Positions 1-8,982 of a DNA stretch of 64,000 nucleotides are shown here, piece by piece; position 1 is the stretch's first letter; every line of letters starts with the position of its first letter. Origin of the DNA: Pelagihabitans sp963710535. GTDB taxonomy: Bacteria > Bacteroidota > Bacteroidia > Flavobacteriales > Flavobacteriaceae. Where the stretch lies: the NCBI GenBank assembly GCA_963710535.1, contig CAVQAW010000007.1, positions 310,001 through 374,000 on the forward strand, written 5' to 3'. The position numbers were made by a program, and so were the translations under genes. Under the pieces are notes generated by a model that worked only from the letters and a program-made list of their open reading frames with translations, did no database searches and was not told the origin of the DNA.

Positions 1-2
1 GT

Positions 3-1679
3 CCCCTATTGATGATCATCATATTGAACGAACTCACTCAGTTCCCTACCCTTAAAGACACGGCTGCTTACCTAGCTGTCAAAATGTTGTTAAAACACGA
101 TGGCAGGGCCCAGGACAAAGGAATTAAAGACCATAAGCGATATGCCTTGATAGAAATCCCCAAAGGCATCAATCGTTTTGTAGTACTTCCCAAAGAGGGC
201 AATAAAAATTTTATTATCATGGTCGATGACATGATAAGATATTGTCTAGAAAGTATCTTTACCATGTTCGAATACCAAACGATTTCGGCCCATATGGTAA
301 AAATTACCCGGGATGCGGAACTCGATATGGACAATGACCTCAGCAAGAGTTTTATTGAAAAAATTTCCAGTTCGGTGCAGGGTCGTAAAATCGGAGATCC
401 GGTGCGCTTCGTTTTCGACAAAGGTATTGGGAAAGACACGCTTGCCTTTTTAAGGACCAAGATGAACATCGACGATACCGATAGTGTAATTCCTGGAGGA
501 AGATACCATAACAGAAGGGATTATATGGGCTTCCCAAGTCTTGGAAGAGAGGATTTACTCTACGAAAAAATAATTCCCTTGCCCGTGAAAGGCATATCGA
601 TGGAAGGAAGTTTGTTGGATCAGATAGGCAAAAAGGATTTTTTGCAATATACCCCTTACCACACCTTTTCTTATATCATAAAATTTTTAAAGGAAGCTGC
701 CTTGGACCCAAGCGTCAAGAGCATCAAAATTACGGTCTACCGTTTGGCCAATAATTCGCAGGTAGCTGCCTCTTTGATCAATGCCGTAAAAAACGGAAAA
801 CAGGTAACGGTGCAGATCGAGTTACAGGCACGCTTCGATGAAGAAGCCAATATTCAATATGCGGAACAATTGCAGGCCGAAGGCGTTAAGCTCATCTTTG
901 GCGTACCGGGCTTGAAAGTCCATAGCAAGATCTGTGTGGTGGAGCGTGAAGAAGAAACCGGGTTAAAACGGTACGGATTCATCAGTACGGGCAACTTTAA
1001 CGAGTCTACCGCCAAAATCTATACCGATTATACCTTGTTTACGGCGAATGAGCCGATCTTGAAGGAACTCAATAAAATATTCGACTTTTTTGAAACCACT
1101 TATAAAATCAATAAATACAAACATTTGGTGGTCTCACCACACTATACCCAGAGTGTTTTCGAAAAATTGATCGATAATGAGATTTCCAACGCCATTGTAG
1201 GCAAGCAGGCCTACATCAAGATAAAAATGAACAGCTTCACTTCCTACAAAATGGTCGACAAGCTTTATGAGGCCAGCAGGGCAGGGGTGAAGATACAGTT
1301 GATTATCCGGGGTATTTGCTGTTTGGTGCCAGGGGTAAAGGGGATGAGCGAGAACATCGAAGCGATCAGCGTGGTGGATAAATTTCTGGAACATTCAAGG
1401 CTGTTTGTTTTTTGCAATGAAGGTGACGCAAAAATTTATATTTCCTCTGCCGATTGGATGACAAGAAATTTGGATTATCGGGTAGAAGTGGGTTGTCCGA
1501 TCTATGATGAGGATATCAAGCGCGAATTGCTCGACACCTTTGATATTTCATGGAAAGACAATGTCAAGGCCCGAATTTTTAATGTAAACCAAGACAATGC
1601 CTATCGCAGGAACCGTAACGGAAAATTGCGCTCCCAGTTTGTGAAGTATGATTATTATTTGAACAAACTAAAAGGGTAG
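3..1679 (+). CDS. ppk1: Polyphosphate kinase 1, 5' end cut by window edge
   Basis: Ppk1 reversibly moves the terminal phosphate of ATP onto polyphosphate through a phosphohistidine. The frame is open to the left edge, so the start lies outside the window. What is visible matches roughly residue 130 to the end of a family protein of about 690 residues, so the N domain and part of the head domain are missing. Both family histidines are present: the autophosphorylated one in GLKVHSK (codon 921-923, E. coli His435) and the second in FLEHSR (codon 1392-1394, E. coli His592). The motifs PGGRYHN, FDEEANI and SSADWMTRN are also intact. The gene converges on miaE, with 10 bases between the stop codons and no obvious terminator. 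Identification is certain; the true start is not visible. Confidence 0.97.
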   Translation, partial: PLLMIIILNELTQFPTLKDTAAYLAVKMLLKHDGRAQDKGIKDHKRYALIEIPKGINRFVVLPKEGNKNFIIMVDDMIRYCLESIFTMFEYQTISAHMVKITRDAELDMDNDLSKSFIEKISSSVQGRKIGDPVRFVFDKGIGKDTLAFLRTKMNIDDTDSVIPGGRYHNRRDYMGFPSLGREDLLYEKIIPLPVKGISMEGSLLDQIGKKDFLQYTPYHTFSYIIKFLKEAALDPSVKSIKITVYRLANNSQVAASLINAVKNGKQVTVQIELQARFDEEANIQYAEQLQAEGVKLIFGVPGLKVHSKICVVEREEETGLKRYGFISTGNFNESTAKIYTDYTLFTANEPILKELNKIFDFFETTYKINKYKHLVVSPHYTQSVFEKLIDNEISNAIVGKQAYIKIKMNSFTSYKMVDKLYEASRAGVKIQLIIRGICCLVPGVKGMSENIEAISVVDKFLEHSRLFVFCNEGDAKIYISSADWMTRNLDYRVEVGCPIYDEDIKRELLDTFDISWKDNVKARIFNVNQDNAYRRNRNGKLRSQFVKYDYYLNKLKG

Positions 1680-1689
1680 TCTTACAGGC

Positions 1690-2271
1690 TCAGCCATGGA
1701 TGGTTTCTTTGGTGCCCAAGCTTTTCATGATTTCTGCCTCGTATTCCAGTAATTGCTCCCATTTTTCGTCCACGATATGACGTGCTCCGTATTTTCGGGC
1801 AAACTTGAGGAACATGGTATAATGTCCGGCCTCGCTTACCATCAGCTGGCGGTAAAATTCCGATAGCGATTTATCTTGCAATTGTTCGGATAACAACCGG
1901 AAGCGTTCACAACTTCTCGCTTCTATCAACGCGGCGTATAGCAACCGATGCACCAACTGGGTGGTTCTACTACCCCCTTTTGGGAAGAAATTGGTCAGGG
2001 CAATCACATAATCGTCTTTTCGATCTCGGCCCAGGGTATTTCCCCTGGCCTTGATTTTATCATGTACCATTTTAAAATGCCCCATTTCTTCTCTTGAAAG
2101 CGCTATCATTTCTTCGACCAATTCGGGATATTCAGGAAAGCTGACAATTAAGGAAATCGCCGTACTGGCCGCTTTTTGCTCGCAATAGGCATGGTCTGTT
2201 AGAATTTCATCTATATTTTTTTCCACAAGGTTTACCCAGCGGGGATCTGTTGGCAGTTTTAATCCTAGCAT
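1690..2271 (-). CDS. miaE: tRNA-(ms2io6A)-hydroxylase, MiaE family
   Basis: A 193-residue ferritin-like di-iron protein of the MiaE family. MiaE hydroxylates the isopentenyl group of ms2i6A37 in tRNAs that read U-starting codons. The expected carboxylate/histidine pattern is visible: Glu31 in AYCEQ, Glu62-x-x-His65 in REEMGHF, Glu117 in EARSCERF and Glu147-x-x-His150 in SEAGHY. The length is normal for the family. A good promoter lies just upstream (2291-2321). The gene is monocistronic and converges on ppk1. The fold and family are clear. The exact substrate (ms2i6A or plain i6A) is inferred from the family. Confidence 0.93.
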   Translation of the reverse strand: MLGLKLPTDPRWVNLVEKNIDEILTDHAYCEQKAASTAISLIVSFPEYPELVEEMIALSREEMGHFKMVHDKIKARGNTLGRDRKDDYVIALTNFFPKGGSRTTQLVHRLLYAALIEARSCERFRLLSEQLQDKSLSEFYRQLMVSEAGHYTMFLKFARKYGARHIVDEKWEQLLEYEAEIMKSLGTKETIHG

Positions 2272-2290
2272 ATTCCAATATTTTAGGGTT

Positions 2291-2321
2291 CAAAAGTAAA
2301 GCGAGAATGTTCTTTTTCAAA
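2291..2321 (-). promoter_or_regulatory. Bacteroidota-type promoter of miaE
   Basis: On the minus strand the sequence reads TTTG (2321-2318), 19 bases, then TACTTTTG (2298-2291). This is a full match to the Bacteroidota primary sigma consensus TTTG-N19-21-TAnnTTTG. The expected start of transcription is about 15 bases before the miaE ATG. Confidence 0.7.
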
Positions 2322-2343
2322 ATAAGGTATTTATCTTTAACCC

Positions 2344-2709
2344 ATGAACAACTTTATTAAGGTTTTTGGTTGGATTTTCGGCATTTTGTGCATCGTATCG
2401 GCAGTGTTGCAATATAATGATCCAGACCCCTTGATATGGATCATTATTTATGGATTGGCCGCAATGGCCTCCATTGCCTTTGCACTTGACAGGTTGCCGG
2501 TTTGGCCGCTTTTGGTTTTGGGGGTTGTTTACGCCCTTGGGTCTTTTGCTGTTTTTCCTGAGGAGTTTGAGGGATTCAGCCTAGCATCCGGCGAATGGAA
2601 AAATGTTGAAGAGGGCAGGGAATCGTTCGGATTGCTTATTTTGGCCTTGGTACTTTTTCTTTTTGCCTTTTGGGGATGGTACCGCAAGAAATCTGCCTTA
2701 AAGGTCTAG
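2344..2709 (+). CDS. TMEM220-like small integral membrane protein
   Basis: A 121-residue protein made of about four hydrophobic helices (roughly residues 5-22, 29-46, 51-69 and 96-113). The start has the pattern of the transmembrane family 220: helix 1, then LQYNDPDPLIWI, then helix 2. The C-terminus is basic (WYRKKS), as expected for a cytoplasmic end. No catalytic residues are apparent and the function of the family is not known. A partial promoter box (TATCTTTA) lies 5-12 bases before the ATG at 2332-2339. The gene is divergent from miaE and converges on dnaX, and the two coding regions overlap by 12 bases. Confidence 0.8.
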   Translation: MNNFIKVFGWIFGILCIVSAVLQYNDPDPLIWIIIYGLAAMASIAFALDRLPVWPLLVLGVVYALGSFAVFPEEFEGFSLASGEWKNVEEGRESFGLLILALVLFLFAFWGWYRKKSALKV

Positions 2710-4496
2710 GTCAAATTCTTGTCTTAAAAGGTCTATAGCAGGGTTTTTCTCCCTCAATTTCTGGTATTTCTCTTCGGGGGTAAAGGCATATTTCTTGGCG
2801 GCTTCCTCATTCACCGTAATCTTCAGGTTGATCTGGTGATTGTTCAAGTTCGACCTCAAATGATCTAAAAGTTTATGCTGTTCACGCTCCACTTCCTTTT
2901 TCATCGTATCGTTGGGAAGTTCGATCCAAATCGTGTCCCCTTTCAATATTTTTGGTATATCCGTAGCCAGGTTGGAGGATAGTATTTTTTGGCCTTTTTC
3001 ATCAATATCCTTCACAAACTGATTCCAGTGTTGCACCAATAATTCCTCCGTAAATGTATCGTTGGGCAAGTTTTCCCGATCGATCTTCGCACCTTCTTTG
3101 AGCTGCAGATGTTCTTTTTTGGCCTTTAAGCCCGAGATAGACCAACTGGAAACACGCTTAACATCTTTTTGGATATTGATTTTGTTGACCGTGGCAGCAA
3201 TTACTCCTTCAGAAGTGCCCTTATCATCCTCTGTCTGTATTTGCCGTTCCGTCCTTAAGGATTCTTTGGTGTCATTGGCGTTTATTATGCCATTGGATAC
3301 GATGGGCGGTGCTTCCTTGGGCCCTGGCTCATTTTTAGAACCATTGGTTGTTATGGGCCTTTCCCTGTAAAAAGAGGCAGGGGCGATAAAATCGATCGTT
3401 TTATTGGCTAGGACAAGTGATTCAGGATTTTTTTTTCGCCTTCAAAATCAATCGAGGCCAATTTCATCAAGGTAAGTTCAACCAACAGTCGTTGGTTCTT
3501 ACTCGATTTGTATTTTAAGTCACAGTCATTGGTAAGGTCCATGGCCTTTAACAAAAAGGGGTAACTGGTATTTTTGGCCTGTTCGAGATATTTTTTACGG
3601 GCTTCATCCCCAACTTCCAATAATTCTACCGTACCATCGTACTGACAGACCATCAGATCCCTAAAATGCGATGCCAGTCCGCTGATAAAATGGTGGCCAT
3701 CGAAACCCAGCGCCAGCGTTTTGTTCAATAAGAGCAGCAAACCTGGAATATCATGGGCCAAAATTAGTTGGGTTGCCGTAAAATAGGTCTCATAATCCAA
3801 CACATTCAAATTTTCGGTCACTGCTTTTCTAGTAAGTTCTTTTCCGGAAAAACTGACCACCCGATCGAATATCGACAATGCATCGCGCATGGCACCGTCT
3901 GCTTTCTGGGCGATTATGTGAAGGGCATCCTCATGGGCATCAATGCCCTGGTTTTCAGCAATATACTTGAGATATTTGGCGGCATCCTTTACGGTGATGC
4001 GCTTGAAGTCAAAAATTTGACATCTTGACAAAATAGTGGGAATTATCTTGTGTTTTTCGGTAGTGGCCAGAATGAAAATGGCATGCTTGGGAGGTTCTTC
4101 CAGGGTCTTCAAAAAGGCATTGAAGGCAGATTGGGACAGCATATGTACCTCATCGATAATATAGACTTTGTATTTGCCGACTTGGGGCGGGATGCGAACC
4201 TGGTCGATGAGATTGCGAATGTCGTCAACGGAATTATTGGAAGCGGCATCCAGTTCAAAAATGTTGAAAGCAAAATCCTCATCTTCCCTTTGTGTGCCAT
4301 CTTCATTGATCTTCTTCGCCAAAATTCTGGCACAAGTGGTCTTGCCAACACCCCTTGGCCCACAAAACAACAAGGCTTGGGCCAAATGGTCGTTATTGAT
4401 GGCATTGGTCAACGTATTGGTGATCGACTCTTGCCCAACAACGTCTTTAAAGCTTTGCGGTCGGTACTTGCGCGCTGATACTATAAAGGGTTCCAA
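2698..4496 (-). CDS. dnaX: DNA polymerase III subunit gamma/tau; tau frame joined by a slip on A9
   Basis: Clamp-loader ATPase of the replicative polymerase. The initiating frame (4496-3408) encodes 362 residues with GPRGVGKTTCARI (Walker A), IIDEVHML (Walker B), the TTEKHKI sensor segment and clamp-loader domain III, then stops. The minus-strand frame ending at 2698 is open without a stop from the A9 run (3436-3428) to its end, and encodes a typical flavobacterial DnaX C-terminal region (SISGLKAKKEH, then TFTEELLVQHWNQFVKD). A -1 slip, or one extra A in the mRNA, on A9 would give a tau of about 599 residues. Without it, a gamma-like product ends eight codons after the run, at the end of domain III. 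Either this is programmed slippage giving gamma and tau, or the run is one A short in the assembly. Gene identity is certain; the mechanism is open. Confidence 0.93.
3428..3436 (-). other. A9 slippage site in dnaX
   Basis: Nine consecutive A in the coding strand, framed GAA AAA AAA ATC in the start frame. The start-frame stop (TAG, 3410-3408) follows within eight codons, while the -1 frame stays open for 243 codons. A weak AT-rich inverted repeat, ATAAAA/TTTTAT, follows at about 3404-3386. A similar A9 run causes transcriptional slippage in Thermus dnaX, and E. coli dnaX uses a shorter A-rich ribosomal slip site. Confidence 0.55.
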
Positions 4497-4670
4497 ATGT
4501 TTTAATTAATCGATTATTAAGGAATCGGATGATTGGGGTGCCATGGCCACCGATCGACTTTTTTTTGGCTGGTCAGAATTCTTAGGCAAAGGCTTTTAAC
4601 AAGATTTACCATCAACTACAAATATAAAAATAGCACGGCACTCTTGGGTTCATTTAAGAAATAATAGGGA

Positions 4671-4699
4671 TTTTTTTATCAACAATTGAACTAACTTTG
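4671..4699 (+). promoter_or_regulatory. Promoter of rnpB
   Basis: TAACTTTG at 4692-4699 matches the Bacteroidota -7 box TAnnTTTG in full. A T-run (4671-4677) sits where the -33 TTTG is expected, though it has no G. The box ends five bases before the folded 5' end of RNase P RNA. Confidence 0.6.
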
Positions 4700-4703
4700 C
4701 CTG

Positions 4704-5022
4704 AAGCAGGCCTCCTTATCGCTGTGTTCCGAATATATTCGGTTCCACAGAGGAAAGTCCGGACACCATAGTGCGGCATAGCGGGTAACACCCGTCGCCC
4801 CGCCTTAAGCGGGGCAGGACCAGTGCAACAGAAAGGATGTACAGGTGAAGCTGTAGTGAAATCATGTAAACTCTATGCGGTGAAACGTCATGTAAATCGG
4901 TGCTTGAGGGCGGCACGTCCAAGCCGAAGGGTAGGCGGTTAGAGCCTATGGGCAACCATGGGCCTAGATAAATGATAGGGAAGTCCTTAGGGGCTTTACA
5001 GAATCCGGCTTATGGCCTGCTT
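4704..5022 (+). ncRNA. rnpB: RNase P RNA (class A)
   Basis: Catalytic RNA of RNase P, which trims the 5' leaders of tRNA precursors. The ends are set by helix P1: AAGCAGGCC (4704-4712) pairs with GGCCTGCTT (5014-5022), followed by a T-run that serves as terminator. The universal cores are present: GAGGAAAGTCCGGACACC near the 5' end, and ACAGAATCCGGCTTA just before the 3' arm of P1, which form P4 and its surroundings. The size of about 320 nt is normal for Bacteroidota. The short reading frames on the opposite strand here have no coding support. Confidence 0.95.
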
Positions 5023-5135
5023 TTTTAATTGTCAAAAGATCATGTTCGCTGCACCAAAAGCAGTAATACCATGTACACCCATACCGGGCATTTGATACCC
5101 TGGCATTCAATATGGTCGGCGAACTCCTTGCCACC

Positions 5136-5675
5136 TCAATTCCATTGGAAGAAACTAAAGACACTGCCACCATATTTTCGAAAATTCTTAAAATACGGTT
5201 CTTTCGATAGGTCGGTCTTGTCGGAATGCTCGATGATCAGATAACCATCCTTGTTCAAAAGTTCCTTTTCGAACACCATTTTGGGGACTTTCGCAAAAGA
5301 TTCAAAACCAATATTATAGGGGGGGTCCACAAAAATAATATCGGCCTGAATATTGGTTTTTTCCAAGTACTTGAAAACATCCGACTTGATGGCAAGAACC
5401 GGCATATCCAATTCCAAGGCCGTTTTTGAGGTAAAGGCAGTACAGCCAGAATCAATATCCACGGCAGTCACCTTGGCAGCACCACGGGAAGCAAATTCAT
5501 AACTGATATTCCCGGTTCCTGAAAATAGGTCCAAGACACTGATGCCTTCAAAATCGATCAGGTTGTTCAAGATATTAAAAAGGGCCTCTTTGGCCATATC
5601 TGAGGTAGGTCGTACCGGCAATTTTTTGGGCGCCATGATGCGTCTACCTTTATGTTGTCCAGATATGATTCGCAT
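5136..5675 (-). CDS. rsmD: 16S rRNA (guanine966-N2)-methyltransferase RsmD
   Basis: A 179-residue SAM-dependent Rossmann methyltransferase. RsmD methylates N2 of G966 in 16S rRNA during small-subunit assembly. Visible signatures are the start MRIISGQHKGRRI, SAM motif I VLDLFSGTG (47-55), an acidic motif II (AVDID) and the catalytic NPPY-type motif as VDPPY (D117-Y120). Its ATG overlaps the stop of the upstream DUF3822 gene by one base (TAATG), so the two are translationally coupled. The length is normal. Confidence 0.95.
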   Translation of the reverse strand: MRIISGQHKGRRIMAPKKLPVRPTSDMAKEALFNILNNLIDFEGISVLDLFSGTGNISYEFASRGAAKVTAVDIDSGCTAFTSKTALELDMPVLAIKSDVFKYLEKTNIQADIIFVDPPYNIGFESFAKVPKMVFEKELLNKDGYLIIEHSDKTDLSKEPYFKNFRKYGGSVFSFFQWN

Positions 5676-6508
5676 TAAAGTGCGTTTAGCAACGTAAAAT
5701 CGATTTTTTCAGATTCTGGGGTATCCTCCAGTGCATGGGTCACGTTCGTGGTTTTCATGATTGACGGTTGCCGCACATATTGGGCGCAGAGATCGTACAA
5801 TGGAGTGTCCTCATCGATATCGCCAAAGAGTTTCAATTGGAGGGTCTCCGTATCGAGTTCCAACTGTTCAAAGGTAAAAAGCAGGTAATAAAGAAAATCA
5901 TCGTCCGAGCTATAGTCGAAACAATTGAAATACAATAATTTCTTATTGGAAATGATGGTAATATCCATCTGTTGATCTTCGAGATGAACATAGCAAACGA
6001 GTTCTTTTCTGGTATGGATGGCCATCAATGATTGGATCAAAACCGTCCCATGGTGTTTATAAACAAATTCACCGAAGAGGTCATAAATGTAATTGTTGAT
6101 ATTCATGAACGGCACGTACACATTCACCATCTCAATATTTTCAAAATCGTCGTGGGCTACTTGGTCAGTGACCAAGATCCGGGTATTGAATTTGAGATAG
6201 TTCGCCAATTCCGATTCATCGAACATGGGCTTGGGAACAAGATTGAACAAATGGTTCCTGTGAATCACGATCACTTCGGTAAACGCCGATTGGTCGAGTT
6301 TGTTTTTTTCCAGAAGCCGTCGCAATTCTTCAAGGACCAAAGGCGGCGAAAGTTCTTTTTTGAACTTGATTTGAGCGGCCTTGACAATTTTCTTGCCTAT
6401 GGTATCGAGTACACAAAAAGAAAGTCCATTCAAACTAATTTGAATGGACAGTCTGTAGAAATTTTTTAAGGAATCTTCGATGATATTATTGATCGTCTTT
6501 TCTATCAT
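5675..6508 (-). CDS. DUF3822 family protein
   Basis: A 277-residue protein of the Bacteroidota family DUF3822, which commonly sits next to rsmD. No signal peptide or membrane segment is apparent. It starts with a beta-rich half (LSIQISLNGLSFCVLD), consistent with the actin-like ATPase fold proposed for the family, but no clear catalytic residues can be named. It overlaps the upstream gene by 23 bases and rsmD by one base, which gives a compact three-gene operon. Function unknown; the linkage to rsmD suggests a conserved but undefined housekeeping role. Confidence 0.8.
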   Translation of the reverse strand: MIEKTINNIIEDSLKNFYRLSIQISLNGLSFCVLDTIGKKIVKAAQIKFKKELSPPLVLEELRRLLEKNKLDQSAFTEVIVIHRNHLFNLVPKPMFDESELANYLKFNTRILVTDQVAHDDFENIEMVNVYVPFMNINNYIYDLFGEFVYKHHGTVLIQSLMAIHTRKELVCYVHLEDQQMDITIISNKKLLYFNCFDYSSDDDFLYYLLFTFEQLELDTETLQLKLFGDIDEDTPLYDLCAQYVRQPSIMKTTNVTHALEDTPESEKIDFTLLNAL

Positions 6509-7136
6509 AGATCGGTGGCCAGTTACCGCTGGTACTTACTTCCTCCAAAGAACCGACAATTATGGCATTCCCGTTGATTTCCTCAACGCTCTTCTGGTTG
6601 TTCTCTTTGGTCAGCAGGTCTCTTGGCTGATCATAAAGCAAGATGTTCTTCATTACCTTTGCCTCGAAAACGGGAGCCTTATAGCCACTTTTTTCGACAA
6701 TGGCCGATTTCATTTCAATTTTTTCACCACTTTGGGCTCCTGGGATTTCCATTAAGGTTTTGTACCTATCGTCATTTTTGAAAAGCGAATCTTTTACGGA
6801 GACAAAACCCAAGGTATCGATAATTTTGACCTCTTTCAATTGATCGATTTTGTAAACTTGATCGAACTCCATATATGAAGAATCGCGTTGCTGCGTGATC
6901 ACATATCTCCCGGTATCCACAAATGAAATCAACTGGTTGAAATCATTGGCATATTTACCATTAACAGATTTGTAGGCTTCTTGTGCATTTCTAATGTCCT
7001 TTAATTTGGCCACTACCTTGGCGAAACGTTCTTGTTTTACCTTTTGGAATTCGATTGGCCCCGTTACCGACTTGTAGATAAGGTAGCTGAAACCGATGCA
7101 TGCAATCCAAAGTACAATTTGTATTATGGTCTTCAT
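6486..7136 (-). CDS. Conserved flavobacterial protein with N-terminal membrane anchor
   Basis: A 216-residue protein with one hydrophobic segment at the N-terminus (about residues 4-24), then a charged stretch. The segment IRNAQEAYKSVNGKYANDFNQLISFV resembles the long helix and loop of type IV pilin-like proteins, although no prepilin cleavage site is clear. The rest is hydrophilic and probably faces the periplasm. It is the first gene of the operon with the DUF3822 gene and rsmD, overlapping the DUF3822 gene by 23 bases. I do not recognise a named family. Function unknown. Confidence 0.75.
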   Translation of the reverse strand: MKTIIQIVLWIACIGFSYLIYKSVTGPIEFQKVKQERFAKVVAKLKDIRNAQEAYKSVNGKYANDFNQLISFVDTGRYVITQQRDSSYMEFDQVYKIDQLKEVKIIDTLGFVSVKDSLFKNDDRYKTLMEIPGAQSGEKIEMKSAIVEKSGYKAPVFEAKVMKNILLYDQPRDLLTKENNQKSVEEINGNAIIVGSLEEVSTSGNWPPIYDRKDDQ

Positions 7137-7171
7137 TTTCTTACTGTGTTAGTTAATTATAGTGGTTCACA

Positions 7172-7179
7172 CAAATCTA
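7172..7179 (-). promoter_or_regulatory. Possible -7 box for the 7136-5136 operon
   Basis: On the minus strand this reads TAGATTTG, a full match to TAnnTTTG, 36 bases before the ATG at 7136. No TTTG is seen at the right distance upstream, so the call is weak. Confidence 0.35.
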
Positions 7180-7387
7180 CAATTTTTTTGCAAACTGCCT
7201 AATTTTTTATATTTCGAATTATCCTTTAAATACCAATCCAATTTATATCCTGAAAAGCCCCTAAAAGGTGTATTTCAGCGTGAAGAATTGGCGAGAATGG
7301 TTGTAAGGTTACACCCTAATTGACAATTGGGCAATCTTGGCGTATTTATTCTCCAAAACTTCAAAATCATGGTTATCTTTAGCACCA

Positions 7388-8827
7388 ATGGCAGCAATTA
7401 CCAAAGCTTCGTTTTTTAAAATCTTGACCGATAAATTTCCGCACGTTCCCACTTCCAAACAATCCGGTGCCCTTTTGTTATTGGCCGAATTTCTTCTGTC
7501 GACCGAGAAAGATCAGATTTATTTGTTGAAAGGTTACGCAGGAACGGGCAAGACGACCATCGTTGGGACCATCGTCACCAACCTTTGGCACACCAAACTG
7601 AAATCGGTTCTGATGGCCCCGACCGGAAGGGCGGCAAAGGTCATGTCGAGCTATGCCGGTACACAGGCCTACACCATTCACAGAAAAATATATTTTCCCA
7701 AAAAACAGCGCGGTGGTGCCGTACAATTTGTTTTGGCACCCAATAAGCATAGGGATACTGTTTTTATAGTGGATGAAGCATCCATGATTCCCGATACGCC
7801 TACCGACTCCAAATTAATGGACAATGGATCTTTGTTGGATGATTTGCTGATGTTCGTGCATTCGGGACACAATTGCAAATTGATCCTGATCGGTGATACG
7901 GCCCAATTGCCTCCGGTGCACCTCGAATTGAGTCCGGCCCTCGATGAGGACAAATTGGCGTCGAACTATAACAAAAAAGTAATAAAATTGGAATTGGACG
8001 AGGTGGTACGCCAAGCAGAGGATTCCGGAATATTGATGAACGCCACCAATTTACGGGAGCAACTGGAGGGCAGTTTTTATGAAAATTTCCGTTTTAATAT
8101 TGACCCCTACCACGACATCGTGCGCTTGATCGAGGGGCAGGAAATATTGGAGGCTATCGAAAGCGCTTATTCCCAGAATGGGAAGGAAGAATCAACAATA
8201 ATCGTGCGCTCCAACAAGAGGGCCAATCTGTATAATGAAAATATCCGCAGTCGTATCCTTTATCTGGAAAATGAGCTCGCCGTAGGAGACTTTATGATGG
8301 TGGTCAAAAACAACTATTTCTGGCTCGAACCCAATAGCGAGGCCGGGTTCATCGCGAACGGGGATATCATCGAAATCCTGGAAATATTTTCCATCAAATC
8401 GTTGTATACTTTCAAATTTGCCGAGGTTAGGGTAAAAATGGTCGATTATCCCCAACAGAAGCCTTTTGAGACGGTCCTGCTCTTGGACACCATCAAGGCT
8501 GAAGCCCCTTCGCTTCCTTATGAAGATGCCAATCGACTGTACCAAGAGGTGATGAAAGACTATGCCGACGTGACCTCGAAGTACAAGAAGTTCCTTTCCG
8601 TAAAAGGAAACAAGTATTTCAATGCGCTGCAGGTGAAATTTTCTTATGCCATCACCTGTCATAAGTCGCAGGGAGGCCAATGGGACACGGTTTTCGTGGA
8701 ACAGCCCTATTTGCCGAACGGCATCGACAGGGATTATTTGCGATGGCTCTACACCGCCGTAACGAGAGCCAGAAAAAAACTGTATCTGATCGGATTTAAA
8801 AGCGATTTTTTTCTTGGTTCGGAATAG
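7388..8827 (+). CDS. RecD-like ATP-dependent DNA helicase (superfamily 1)
   Basis: A 479-residue superfamily 1 helicase of the compact RecD/Pif1-like type found in Bacteroidota. Motif I is GYAGTGKTT (residues 49-57), followed by APTGRAAKV (motif Ia) and TVFIVDEASMI (motif II). GDTAQLPPV is motif III. The C-terminal UvrD-like half ends with ITCHKSQGGQWDTVFVE (motif V) and LYTAVTRARKKL (motif VI). The first ATG, at 7388, is preferred over an upstream TTG at 7337 because the peptide from there starts like a normal N-terminus. Likely a DNA repair or recombination helicase; the exact role is not known. Confidence 0.88.
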   Translation: MAAITKASFFKILTDKFPHVPTSKQSGALLLLAEFLLSTEKDQIYLLKGYAGTGKTTIVGTIVTNLWHTKLKSVLMAPTGRAAKVMSSYAGTQAYTIHRKIYFPKKQRGGAVQFVLAPNKHRDTVFIVDEASMIPDTPTDSKLMDNGSLLDDLLMFVHSGHNCKLILIGDTAQLPPVHLELSPALDEDKLASNYNKKVIKLELDEVVRQAEDSGILMNATNLREQLEGSFYENFRFNIDPYHDIVRLIEGQEILEAIESAYSQNGKEESTIIVRSNKRANLYNENIRSRILYLENELAVGDFMMVVKNNYFWLEPNSEAGFIANGDIIEILEIFSIKSLYTFKFAEVRVKMVDYPQQKPFETVLLLDTIKAEAPSLPYEDANRLYQEVMKDYADVTSKYKKFLSVKGNKYFNALQVKFSYAITCHKSQGGQWDTVFVEQPYLPNGIDRDYLRWLYTAVTRARKKLYLIGFKSDFFLGSE

Positions 8828-8982
8828 ATTAAATTCGTTGGTGAAACAAAGGTGCCGAAGCCCTATAGCGATTGGCCCGAACATAAATGATTGACTTGAA
8901 AACCATTCGTTAAGGACGGCATCCTGGATGGCGAACCTTTACGATTTGAACCACAACCAAGCATGATGCAATAAAATAAAAA

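Noticed and set aside
3062..3370. 102-codon plus-strand frame opposite dnaX
   Set aside because: It is the shadow of the tau linker, whose minus-strand frame is open and homologous to DnaX.
4716..5173. Open frames antisense to RNase P RNA
   Set aside because: They lie on the opposite strand of a fully recognisable structural RNA and have no family or start context.
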